Made by a program: the position numbers and the translations under genes. A model generated the notes under the pieces. The model was given only the letters and a program-made list of their open reading frames with translations. It was not told the DNA's origin and made no database searches. DNA of 41,000 bases from Prorocentrum cordatum (lineage: Eukaryota; Sar; Dinophyceae; Prorocentrales; Prorocentraceae), in NCBI GenBank assembly GCA_963575745.1, contig CAUYUJ010014558.1:335731-376730 (forward strand), written 5' to 3'. Each line of letters begins with the position of its first letter. Position 1 is the first letter of the stretch. Positions 17,500-26,640 of the stretch are shown piece by piece.

Positions 17500-17799
17500 C
17501 TAGAGCAAGCGGCTTGCGCCAGTAGTTGCGGTTGCCGACTTCGGGGCCTTTTCTGGTGAGAGGTGAAGAACAAGCCCCACGAGGGGCAGCTGTAAACCGT
17601 GCGGGCTCTTCGCCTCGTTAACGTCGTACTCTAAAACCTTGAGCGACCCGCGGAGGACGAAACGACAGACGAAGCCGACCACGGCGAAATTATCAGCATA
17701 ACTATCTGCGTTGATGAAAAACCACCAACACAGCACGTCACGCAGACAGCGAAACACGACATTGGAGTTAGTTGCGGCGCCTGCGGAGTCCTGCGACAA
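17500..17799 (-). pseudogene. RT palm remnant (motif C) of the second element
   Basis: The minus strand encodes VVFRCLRDVLCWWFF, then NADSYADNFAVVGFVCRFVL, with Y-A-D-N at the place of the RT active site. It continues VLEYDVNEAKSPHGLQLPLV, where EAKSP resembles the KT/KS box after motif C, and ends with GLVLHLSPEKAPKSA. As in the YR element at 4.3-10.6 kb, the second aspartate is Asn. Truncated on both sides by frame changes. Confidence 0.62.
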
Positions 17800-18124
17800 A
17801 ACCTCCCTTCCAACAACTTCGCCGCTCTGCGGGTCTTAGAAAAGTTGGACGACTCGCACCAGAGAGCGGCAGCGGCCGATTTGATAGTACACCTTGCACA
17901 AGTCGTCCTTACTGCCAACCGGAGGCGCACCGAACGCGGGCTGCGAGGCGACCGTCTGCGCGTCTGACCAGGCGATTTTCTCAGCAGGCCCTGTTCAAGC
18001 AGCAGCTGCCCAGGAAGTCCAACGCATCCGCGCACGCGCGAACCTCCCAGGCGCAAGACAGCGCAGCGGCGCTGTCCTCCTCAGACGACTTGCGCTGCCA
18101 ACAGGGGGAATTTGCTACAGAAGA

Positions 18125-18740
18125 CTAATAATTATCTCCGCCGGCGGGACCCGACCGGAAGAAATCGACAGGATGTGGCGGCCCTACCGGGCCCGTTTGC
18201 TCGGCCTCTACGCCCTGTGCCCACAAAGCGTCAGCACGCGGGTGGCTTCTTGGCACGCGCTGCACGAGCTCTTGGTTGCCGGGAGCCGCTTTCTTGGAGA
18301 AGTTGGCTGACCGACCAGACGGGCGTGGCCGCCGCCGCACGTGGCAAAATGCCGGACTCCGCGGCCACCCCCGTGTCCCGGAGGCCTTGGTGGAGGTATT
18401 GCAAAAAGAAAGCGGCAGGGGAGTCGAGGACGCGGAGGAGGCGAAAGACGAGGAGGGACGGTTCGCGCGCGAAGTGGGCGACAGCAGGGTCAACTTTTTT
18501 ACTTAGCTGAAGCTGCTCATCGTGTAGCTCACGGCTCCAGACTCTGAGCGAAGCCAACCTTTCCAAGCGAATGTCATTGACAGCACTACCGAAACGAATT
18601 TGTCTTGCAATGGCGATCGCCGCGCGCTCAGCCACAGCGAGTGGCTGATTCAAAGGGTGAGCGCCGCCACCTGCCACGTCGAGCGCTGCCGCGAGGTGTT
18701 CGCTGGGCAGCAGGTCCGAAGACTGAACCACGTTAAACAC
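18125..18740 (-). pseudogene. RT N-terminal remnant of the second element
   Basis: Two overlapping minus-strand frames carry plausible pieces: LREPSLLVFRLLRVLDSPAA-like helices with FFLQYLHQGLRDTGVAAESG (18740 frame), and FSKKAAPGNQELVQRVPRSH leading to RADALWAQGVEAEQTGPVGP (18493 frame). The last resembles the E-x-x-x-G-x-x-x-GP segment ahead of the RT fingers in dinoflagellate elements. Recognition is by resemblance only. Confidence 0.4.
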
Positions 18741-19051
18741 GCGCGTGGCTGCACTGCCACAGAAGGGTCGCCACGCCAGCCGTAGACGACAGACAAAGCT
18801 GTGCCCTAGCGAGGCAAGGCATGTCTGGCGGCTGCAGGCACCAACGCTAGCAGGTCCGCGCTGGAACTTAAAACCTTAAAGCTCAGCGCGCTCGGCGGAG
18901 CACGCGGAGGCGGGGGCGGGTAGGCCGAGTGGGGGGCAGAGGAAGCCGGAAAAGGCGGGGAGGCGGGCGAGGACGGGCCAGTTGTCAATTGCACGGGGGA
19001 CGCGAGCACCGCTGCACAGAATCACTCGCGGCCGAGCCCTGGCCTCGCGGT

Positions 19052-20320
19052 TCAGGCCGAGCGCGGCCGGCCGCGGGCTGGCCCCTCACCTGCGCTGCGG
19101 GGGGGCGCGCTCGCCATTCCCGCGCCCCCTCGGCGGAGGGGGTGCGGGAGCGCTCGCGGCGCGGCTGCGGATGCTTGCGGCCCCTCTGTGTCGTTGCTTC
19201 CACAACTGCTGGCTGTGCGCGCCTCTCGGAGGAGGCGCGCGCCGCAGAACGCCGCCGCCCTCTCGGCCTGCCCCGGCGGGACGGCGTTGTCTGCAGCGGA
19301 GGCGGCGGCCTGGCCGACCCAGTTCAGGGCGCTGCCCCAGGAGACACGGCCATCAAGGGCAGCGGCCCAGACGCGCGGCAACTCTTGGCATAGGGTCTGC
19401 GACAGCGGGCGCTGTAGCCAGTCCACGTCCTCCAACTTAGGAGAAGGTGTCTGCAGGAACAGCCCGGCCTTGCGCGCTGCGGCGGCGGCGCAGAGCGGAC
19501 TTGTCGGGCTCAAGGCTGCGAAGTGGTTCTCCTTGGCCGGCCGCCTGCACCAGCTTCCGAAGTTGGTCAGCCGGGTCGTGTTCCGCCGTCAGCTCCTCGA
19601 GCGTTTCGGAGTCTTGCCTCACCGCCGCCGCCACGACCTGCCCCAAGAAGAGGTTGCTGCTGACTGCGGCCTGGCCGGCGCGAGGGTGGAAAGGCGAAGC
19701 CCTTGTTCAGTCGCCCAGCGGGCCGTCGAACTGTCGAACGGAGACATCGCGGCGCTTGCCGAGTCGGACTCGGAGGCGAGCCTGGCTGAGTGGTTCTTTG
19801 CAGGCATGGCCCCCAGGAGCTCGTGGATGACTGCTGTCGCCAGAGGGCCGAGGTCCCCCGGCAGGCTGCGAAAGAAGGCCCTGTTGCCCATGTTGCCGAT
19901 GTCTTTCAGCAACTCCCCAGCATCAGGATCGTTATACCCACACTTGACCAAGGCTTCTGTGAGACGGGTCCACCGCGCCTCCTCTGTGAGGGCACAGGCC
20001 GCCGCTCCACTGGCAGCGAGCTTCTCCTGGAGGGAGCCGAACGTCGTAACTCCTGCCACCGGGTCTGCTGCAGCCGGAGCGGCAGCCAGTGTCGCCGACG
20101 CTTGCGCCACTAAATCACGGCCGCCTCCTGCAGCTGCGCCTCCGACCCAGGGTGCCTGGGCCGAGAGGCGCTCTTGGATCTGCGCCTTCTGGTGCTGAAA
20201 GGGAGAGGGTGGGGACGACGTGAGAAAGTAAGCCTTGGAAGTAAAAGACAAGCGGTCACTCTTGTGACCCAAGTGGCTGCGGAAAAAACAGGGAAGCAGA
20301 GTACAGCGATAAGGATGCAT
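19052..20320 (-). pseudogene. Gag-like remnant of the second element
   Basis: The 20320-19619 segment contains QEKLAASGAAACALTEEARW, LVKCGYNDPDAGELLKDIGN and LGPLATAVIHELLGAM, which look like ordinary folded protein. Frame changes lead to LEELTAEHDPADQLRKLVQA (19646-19437) and LPRVWAAALDGRVSWGSALN (19513-19052). Position and helical, Ala/Leu-rich character suggest Gag; no zinc knuckle is visible. Confidence 0.42.
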
Positions 20321-20324
20321 ACAG

Positions 20325-21330
20325 GTGCAGAGGGAGGGGGCAGGTAGACTAACTACGCGTCATATTTGTGAATATGCGTTTGTGGTGTTGTTTGTTCTCT
20401 GTTTTTTTCCTTGTTACTCAGCTGCAGGTGGAATGATCAGGGGCAACGGCAGGGGGGTACCCCCAATCGCCCATAGATCTCTTCCCGCCCATCAACGTGG
20501 TGCTCCGCTGGCGGGAGCCCAATCGCCGATCCGTCGGCGATGCATCGCCGACTCCCAGCCATTGTCTCAGCACCCGTATGGCCCCCATCCCCCCTTTCTG
20601 GGGCTGGGCCAGAGAGCTCCAGGGGAGGAGAGGGGAGGGGAGCTCCCGATGGAGAGATTCCATGCCGAGGGGGGCATACTCCACCCCCGCCTGTTCCCCC
20701 CCCCCTCGTGGAGGAGGAGCCCAGTGGGAGTGGCAGTGTCCTCCTGCGCCCCAGCCCCTGTCGTATCGTCGGAGATCTGGCTCCCCCTCGACTGATCGAC
20801 CGGCCCCGGCCAGCGCCGCCGATGCTTCGGGAGCCGTCGGCCGGCTGCTCGGCCAGGGGGCCCGCTCGCCCGCGCCGACCTCGGCGGGCGACCGATCGGC
20901 CGAGCGATGTTGCGCTCAGGGGCGGCTCTGGGTGTTGGGCCGTATTCCTGCTCCCTCCTCCTTCTCCTCCTCGCCCTTGTCCTCCTTCCCCTCCTCCCTC
21001 CTCCGTCCTCCTACTCTTCCTGGTCCCTCATTGTCCTCCCTCCTCCTGCTCCTCCTGCTCCTCTTGTCATCCTCATCCTCCTCACCATCATGCCCTGCCT
21101 TCTGAGACTCCACCCCGCCTGGCTGCGCTTGTGGATTACCCAGCTTCCCTGACGGAAAACACCGTCTGGGCAGTTTGGGTTTGTGATGTCACGGTAACAC
21201 GTAACTACACCAGAGGATGTATCAACCGAGTTTGGTTGCGATGATGTCGTCGTGGGGGGAAATGATCCTCCACCTGGCCTCTCCCCCCCTCCCCATGTCC
21301 TCCTCGTCCCGCTCTCTCCCTGCGCCCCCG
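20325..21330. other. Unassigned GC-rich and pyrimidine-rich stretch
   Basis: No gene is supported. It contains a perfect 20-bp palindrome at 20533-20552 (GTCGGCGATGCATCGCCGAC) and a CCT/CTC-rich tract from about 20945 to 21075. The open frames follow the low-complexity composition. Confidence 0.5.
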
Positions 21331-21332
21331 AG

Positions 21333-21420
21333 GACGTGATCGACGACAAACTCGAGGAGGCGGTGATGGCGAGCGAGACGGCGGGCGGCGGCAGCCAGGA
21401 GAACAAGAAGGAGGCCCCGC
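21333..21420 (+). CDS. Candidate exon, acidic helical peptide
   Basis: After a pyrimidine-rich run ending CCCCCGAG, an AG|G acceptor gives a segment reading DVIDDKLEEAVMASETAGGG then SQENKKEAP, up to a GT donor at 21421 (CCCCGC|GTGGCG). It is 88 nt, phase 0 at the start and phase 1 at the end. The composition is much more protein-like than the surroundings. Dinoflagellate introns often end AG|G. It could equally continue open to a TAA near 21525. No product can be assigned. Confidence 0.3.
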
Positions 21421-21429
21421 GTGGCGTGC

Positions 21430-22060
21430 ACGGCGCACTCCTCCCCCGCCTGCCGGATGCTTCCCAGATGGAGCGGGCTGGAGCTCGAAGGAGACGAGCA
21501 TTGCACACCGTCAAGACACTGAAATAAGGACCAGCTCGGGTTCGTAAGGGGCTCGCTGCCCCTGAGGTCCTTCCACGCGTGCTTCTCCAGCACTTCTCGT
21601 GCACCTGGGCTGGGGGCCAAGATGGGGCGTCGCTTTTGTTTAGCGATTCTTGTGGTAGCAGCTTGACTAAACCTGAGTTTTCGGAGTTCCTGAAATTGAT
21701 GCTTGCGTTGTTGCTTCTCGTTCTGAGGTCAGATGGAGTCGGAGGATTGCACCGCATGATCGTTGATGTTCCAGCAGTGCCGGACGGAGAAAATCGAACG
21801 GAGTAAATCGAACCTCGGATCGCGCCGCATCGCCGATGCATCAGCGGTCCTGCACGATCTTCTGATATTGTTCCCTCAGGCCCCATTTGGGAGGCCTGGA
21901 CTTGCCCCCCCTCCTCCTGCGCGATGCTCTCTGAGTCTTCCAAACGTCACGCTGGGCACAACAACCGACAATATATGATCCCGGGCTCCGGGCCCACGGC
22001 CCCCGCCCCCCCAGATGGCATGGTCCCAGGATTCCTCGGGCCCCCCCCCCCCAGATGGGA
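21430..22060. other. Unassigned intergenic or intronic sequence
   Basis: No gene recognised. Open minus-strand frames run through it but show no conserved domain; poly-C runs occur at 22041-22052. Confidence 0.5.
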
Positions 22061-22070
22061 TGGGGGGAGG

Positions 22071-22103
<33 letters not shown>

Positions 22104-22293
22104 AGCGGCGGCGGCGGCGACGACGAAACGGGGAAGATACCCTCGACGACGATGCTCCTCCTCTTCCACGCAAGACACCGACGACGACGATTACAGATTG
22201 GCACCTTCCCTCCGTCAAGTGTAGCAGTTTTACGTCATGCCTGGGACGGCGATGCATATGCCGATGCCGATGCTGACGCTGTCGTCGTCGTCT

Positions 22294-22346
<53 letters not shown>
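22071..22346. repeat. Inverted pair of trinucleotide microsatellites (GAC/GGC versus GCC/GTC)
   Basis: Left arm 22071-22133: (GAC)7 followed by (GGC)n and GACGAC. Right arm 22281-22346: GTC units, (GCC)n, then about 14 GTC units. The right arm reverse-complements to the same order as the left. A long imperfect hairpin with a loop of about 150 nt is possible. A run of about 14 G lies just downstream at 22451-22464. Confidence 0.85.
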
Positions 22347-22759
22347 CACAGGGGGGCCACCACCCCCACACGGAGAGGGCCACCACGCCACGCCCACAGG
22401 GGGGGGGGCATCGCGCGGGGGGGCGGGGCCCGATGGCATTAGCATTGGAAGGGGGGGGGGGGGGGCCAAGCCCTGGACCATATATGTGTGTCAGGGCTGG
22501 GAGGGCATCTGTTTGTCCCCGGGGGCACACGGGGACCCGTGCGCCCCACAAACAAGAAGCGCTGCTCTTGAATGATGACCTGAGGAGAAGGCCCAGCGAG
22601 CCCCAAGACGCAAGACGGGCCCAGAACGGCCCCAGAGGGCCCCAAGAGGGCCCCGAGGTGTTCCAAATTTTAACAAAACAACCAGTTTTAGCACCATTAG
22701 CGAGAAAAGGACACCCAAATAGCACCCAACACGCTAACACATACACATGCATACTTACA

Positions 22760-23018
22760 TGCATGCATGCATATGTATATATATATATATATAAACATAC
22801 ATATACATACATACATACATACATACATACATACATACATACATACATGCATTCATGCATGCATACATACACACATACATACTCATATACATGCATGCAT
22901 ACATGCATGCATGTATGTATGTATGTATGCATATACACCTAGATACAGATATTTACACATACACACAAACAGACAGACGTACATATATATATATATATAT
23001 ATACATATATACATACAC
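22760..23018. repeat. TA and CATA/CATG microsatellite cluster
   Basis: (TA)n at about 22775-22792, (CATA)n at 22796-22849, mixed CATG/CATA tetranucleotides to about 22930, and a second (TA)n at 22984-23003. Confidence 0.9.
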
Positions 23019-23103
23019 ATACATACACAAGTGGCACGTGTGTGCTCAGGCTCATCCAAAAAAATTGAAAGGGCGTTTGAAGCAGGAAAACACCGTGACT
23101 GCA

Positions 23104-23177
23104 GGATCGGAGATGGACAAGGGGAAGCTGGGGCGGCGCCGCCAGGGCGTGCCTAAGAGAAGGGGAAGAGGCAGGAG
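23104..23177 (+). CDS. Weak candidate exon, basic peptide
   Basis: An acceptor-like TGCAG|G precedes a segment reading SEMDKGKLGRRRQGVPKRRG, up to a GAG|GTGAAC donor-like site. The acceptor lacks a good pyrimidine tract and the peptide is basic and short. Listed only because both splice-like ends coincide with one open frame. Confidence 0.15.
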
Positions 23178-23339
23178 GTGAACGCAGGAGAATCTAAGAT
23201 CGAGGTCGCACTCGAGCGCAAGTGGGGTTGCCACACCTTGCGATGTGTGTACCAGGGCCCCCCATGAAACCTCAGGAGGCCCGACTTGGATACCGGAAGA
23301 GGCTCCAGGAGGCTTCAGGATTGTGAGTGTTGGGTGTGT

Positions 23340-23640
23340 GGTGTGTGTGTGTGTCTGTGTGTGTCTGTGGTGTGTGTCTGTGGTGTGTGTCTGTGGTGTG
23401 TGTTTGTGGTGTGTGTGTCTGTGGTGTGTGTCTGTGGTGTGTGCCTGTGGTGTGTGTCTGTGCTGTGTGTCTGTGCTGTGTGTCTGTGCTGTGTGTCTGT
23501 GCTGTGTGTCTGTGCTGTGTGTCTGTGCTGTGTGTCTGTGCTGTGTGTCTGTGGTGTGTGTCTGTGCTGTGTGTCTGTGCTGTGTGTCTGTGCTCTGTGT
23601 CTGTGGTGTCAGGCTGTGCTGTGTGTCTGTGCTCTGTGTC
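23340..23640 (+). repeat. 13-bp minisatellite (CTGTGCTGTGTGT)
   Basis: Runs of the 13-mer CTGTGCTGTGTGT, with CTGTGGTGTGTGT variants at the left side, lead directly into the 10-bp satellite. The shift from 13-mer to 10-mer keeps the CTGTGT core. Confidence 0.9.
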
Positions 23641-24930
23641 TCTCTGTGTCTCTCTGTGTCTCTCTGTGTCTCGTTGTGTCTCTGTGTGTCTCTGTGTGTC
23701 TCTCTGTGTCTCTCTGTGTCTCTCTGTGTCTCTCTGTGTCTCTCTGTGTCTCTCTGTGTCTCTCTGTGCCTCTCTGTGCCTCTCTGTGCCTCTCTGTGCC
23801 TCTCTGTGCCTCTCTGTGCCTCTCTGTGCCTCTCTGTGCCTCTCTGTGCCTCTCTGTGCCTCTCTGTCTCTCTGTGTCTCTCTGTGTCTCTCTGTGTCTC
23901 TGTGTCTCTCTGTGTCTCTCTGTGTCTCTCTGTGTCTCTCTGTGTCTCTCTGTGTCTCTCTGTGTCTCTCTGTGTCTCTCTGTGTCTCTCTGTGTCTCTC
24001 TGTGTCTCTCTGTGTCTCTCTGTGTCTCTCTGTGTCTCTCTGTGTCTCTCTGTGTCTCTCTGTGTCTCTCTGTGTCTCTCTGTGTCTCTCTGTGTCTCTC
24101 TGTCTCTCTGTGTCTCTCTGTGTCTCTCTGTGTCTCTCTGTGTCTCTCTGTGTCTCTCTGTGTCTCTGTGTCTCTCTGTGTCTCTGTGTCTCTCTGTGTC
24201 TCTCTGTGTCTCTCTGTGTCTCTCTCTGTGTCTCTCTGTGTCTCTCTGTGTCTCTCTGTGTCTCTCTGTGTCTCTCTGTGTCTCTCTGTGTCTCTCTGTG
24301 TCTCTCTGTGTCTCTCTGTGTCTCTCTGTGTCTCTCTGTGTCTCTCTGTGTCTCTCTGTGTCTCTCTGTGTCTCTCTGTGTCTCTCTGTGTCTCTCTGTG
24401 TCTCTCTGTGTCTCTCTGTGTCTCTCTGTGTCTCTCTGTGTCTCTCTGTGTCTCTCTGTGTCTCTCTGTGTCTCTCTGTGTCTCTCTGTGTCTCTCTGTG
24501 TCTCTCTGTGTCTCTCTGTGTCTCTCTGTGTCTCTCTGTGTCTCTCTGTGTCTCTCTGTGTCTCTCTGTGTCTCTCTGTGTCTCTCTGTGTCTCTCTGTG
24601 TCTCTCTGTGTCTCTCTGTGTCTCTCTGTGTCTCTCTGTGTCTCTCTGTGTCTCTCTGTGTCTCTCTGTGTCTCTCTGTGTCTCTCTGTGTCTCTCTGTG
24701 TCTCTCTGTGTCTCTCTGTGTCTCTCTGTATCTCTGTGTCTCTCTGTGTCTCTCTGTGTCTCTCTGTGTCTCTCTGTGTCTCTCTGTGTCTCTCTGTGTC
24801 TCTCTGTGTCTCTCTGTGTCTCTCTGTGTCTCTCTGTGTCTCTCTGTGTCTCTCTGTGTCTCTCTGTGTCTCTTTGTGTCTCGCTGTGTCTCTGTGTGTC
24901 TCTGTGTGTCTCTGTGTGTGTCTGTGTGTG
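23640..24930 (+). repeat. ~1.25-kb 10-bp satellite (TCTCTGTGTC)n
   Basis: About 125 copies of TCTCTGTGTC in near-perfect tandem. A homogeneous block of the variant TCTCTGTGCC occupies about 23760-23860. Rare slips (TCTCTGTCTC, or an 8-bp unit) occur near 23865-23905, 24100 and 24165-24225. A 10-bp unit without stop codons leaves all three plus frames open with a 10-residue cycle, which produces spurious proteins of over 500 codons. Confidence 0.97.
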
Positions 24931-25079
24931 TGTCTGTGTGTGTCAGTGTGAGTGTGTGTGTATGTGTGTGTGATGTGTGCTATGTGATGTGCGTGTTTTC
25001 TGTGCGTTGTAGGTGTTGTGTGTGTTATGTTCGTCTAGCGTGTGATGTGTTGGGTGTGCTTTGTGTCTCTGTGCGTGCG

Positions 25080-25345
25080 AATGCAGTTCTGAGGCCCCAG
25101 GAGGCCCCAGGAGGCCCCAGGCGGCCTCAGGAGGCCCCAGAAGACCCCAGGAGGCTCCAGGAGGCCCCAAGAGGCTCCAGGAGGCCGCAGGAGGCCCCAG
25201 GAGGTTCCAGGAGACCCCCAGGAGGCTCCGAGGCGGGGTCTGGGGTACCAGAAGGTACAGAAAGCCCCAGGAGGCCCCAAGAGGTTCCAGGAGGCTCCCA
25301 AGAGGCTCCGAGGCGGGGTCTGGGGTACCAGAAGGTACGTCGGGG
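25080..25345 (+). repeat. 10-bp CAGGAGGCCC minisatellite with a longer duplicated block
   Basis: AGGAGGCCCC decamers with CTC/GCC variants fill 25080-25220. The segment GAGGCTCCGAGGCGGGGTCT, continuing GGGGTACCAGAAGGTAC, occurs at about 25223 and again at about 25305, a higher-order duplication. The same decamer in reverse orientation dominates 25740-27840. Confidence 0.85.
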
Positions 25346-25514
25346 CTCGATTTTGGGAGGATGTCTCAGGCGAAACCGCCATTCTCTGAGAATCGGGGTC
25401 AAACCATTGGAATTACAATGTGTGTTTGAAGGTTTTATGTTAGAATGTTGGAATTCCCTGTTTTTGGACGTCACGATCTGCATGAGGGGTGCCACCGATT
25501 TTCAGAATTTCGAG

Positions 25515-25602
25515 GAAGTCCCGAGCGAAACGGCCAGAAACATCGCGGACGCGGCGCCCCGCGTACGCATCAATCGCCTTTGAGTCCTACTCCCTCGGAG
25601 AG
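25515..25602 (+). CDS. Candidate exon
   Basis: AG|G acceptor at 25513-25515 (TTCGAG|GAAG). The open frame reads KSRAKRPETSRTRRPAYASI then AFESYSLGE, up to a strong donor GAG|GTGCGT at 25603. 88 nt, phase 1 in and phase 0 out. An 82-nt sequence, GTGCGT...GCTTAG|G (25603-25684), could be the following intron. It contains (TA)n and a GC hairpin. No product assigned; the repeat-like element described at 25636-25760 overlaps the downstream side. Confidence 0.3.
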
Positions 25603-25611
25603 GTGCGTATG

Positions 25612-25652
<41 letters not shown>

Positions 25653-25660
25653 TAGAACCA
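25612..25660. repeat. (TA)n microsatellite
   Basis: About 19 AT units, ending TATACTAGAACCA next to the GC hairpin. Confidence 0.9.
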
Positions 25661-25760
25661 CGCGCGCGCTTCGCGCGCGCTTAGGTTCTGTCGAGTCACA
25701 GACCCAGGAATCGTTGCGAGAAGAAATTGGTGACGCGAAGCGTCTTGGGGGCGTCCTTGG
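25636..25760 (+). mobile_element. Dispersed (TA)n-headed repeat, copy 1 (MITE/SINE-like)
   Basis: After (TA)n comes CTAGAACCACGCGCGCGCTT, then an 11-bp duplication CGCGCGCGCTT, then AGGTTCTGTCGAGTCACAG and about 50 bp more. A homologous copy lies in inverse orientation at 29150-29250. The two share order and most bases, but only this copy has the 11-bp duplication, which makes an 8-bp CGCGCGCG hairpin (25661-25668 with 25672-25679). No coding capacity. Confidence 0.55.
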
Positions 25761-25894
25761 ACGTCTGGGGTCTCCTGGGGCCTCTTGAGGGGCCTCCTTG
25801 GGGCCTTCTTGGGCTCCATCTGGAAGCCAAGATGGATGCAACAAGAGGGTGCTTGGGCTCTCCGTGAGCTATCCTCTGGTTTTCATTCCCCTGG

Positions 25895-25985
25895 AGAGGA
25901 GAAGGAGGAGGAGGAGGAGGAGGAGGAGGAGGAGGATGAGAAGGAGGAGGAGGAGGAAGATGCAGAGGAGGGAGGAGGAGGAAGG
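25895..25985 (+). repeat. (GGA)n tract
   Basis: GAGGAGGAG-type purine tract with minor interruptions, open in all plus frames as poly-Glu, poly-Arg or poly-Gly. Confidence 0.9.
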
Positions 25986-26049
25986 AGAGGAGATGTTGGG
26001 GCGCTCTTGGGGCCCTCTTGGGCTCTCTTGGGGTTCGTCGGGGCCCTCG

Positions 26050-26640
26050 TGGGGCCACCTTGGGCTCCTCTCGGAGCTCCAAGAGGAGCCCACAGAGGGG
26101 CCCAACATCGGTCACGCGAGAGCTCTTTCGCGTGACCGATGTTGGGGCCCTCTTGGGGCCCTATTGGGCCTCCTTGGGCCCTCTTGGGGTCTCGACGGGG
26201 CCCTCGTGGGGCCATCTTGGGCTCCTCTCGGAGCACCAAGAGGAGCCCAAAGAGGGGGCCCAACATCGGTCACGCGAGAGCTCTTCCGCGTGACCGATGT
26301 TGGGGCCATCTTGGGGTTCCTTGGGCCTCCTTGGGCCCACGTGGGGCTCCCTCGGGGCCCTCGTGGGGCCATCTTGGGCCCCTCTTGGAGCTCCAAGAGG
26401 AGCCCAAAGAGGGGCTCAACATCGGTCACGCGAGGGCTCTTCCGCGTGACCTATGCTGGGGCTCTCTTGGGTCCCTCTTGGGCCTGCTTGGGTCCTCTTG
26501 GGGTCTCGTCGGGGCCCTCGTGGGGCCATCTTTGGCTCCTCTCGGAGCTCCAAGAGGAGCCCACAGAGGGGCCCAACATCGGTCACGCGAGAGCTCTTCC
26601 GCGTGACCGATGTTGGGGCTCTCTTGGGGCTCTCTTGGGT
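26050..26640 (+). repeat. 157-bp tandem repeat, four units, each with a long hairpin
   Basis: The palindromic core CCCAACATCGGTCACGCG ... CGCGTGACCGATGTTGGG occurs at 26101-26146, 26259-26304, 26415-26460 (two or three variant bases) and 26572-26617. Spacings are 158, 156 and 157 bp. Each core has 18-bp arms around a ~10-nt loop AGAGCTCTTT or AGAGCTCTTC. Between cores are CTTGGGGCC-type decamers and a second short palindrome CGGAGCTCCAAGAGGAGCCC. See findings. Confidence 0.93.

Larger units (their letters stand above)
16200..20320 (-). mobile_element. Second, decayed Gag-RT-RNase H element
   Basis: Minus-strand pieces occur in retroelement order: Gag-like helical regions (20320-19050), RT N-terminal sequence (18740-18125), RT motif C region (17799-17500) and RNase H (17340-17040). 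Every piece is in a different frame and short, with GC-rich, repeat-expanded sequence between. The end near 16200 is uncertain: below RNase H there is an Arg/Ser/Glu-rich stretch (16990-16800) and then sequence I cannot assign. RT and RNase H features are closer to YR/DIRS-like elements than to the LINE. Confidence 0.6.

Noticed and set aside
21011-21943. 310-codon minus-strand frame
   Set aside because: It includes CCT-derived low complexity and ordinary-looking but motif-free stretches. The plus strand has splice-like borders around 21333-21420, and neither strand has decisive support.
23286-25583. Open frames of 548 to 765 codons on the plus strand (Cys-Val-Ser-Leu-Cys repeats)
   Set aside because: They are produced by a 10-bp satellite lacking stop codons. 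All three plus frames are open with the same 10-residue cycle, so there is no protein-level selection signal.
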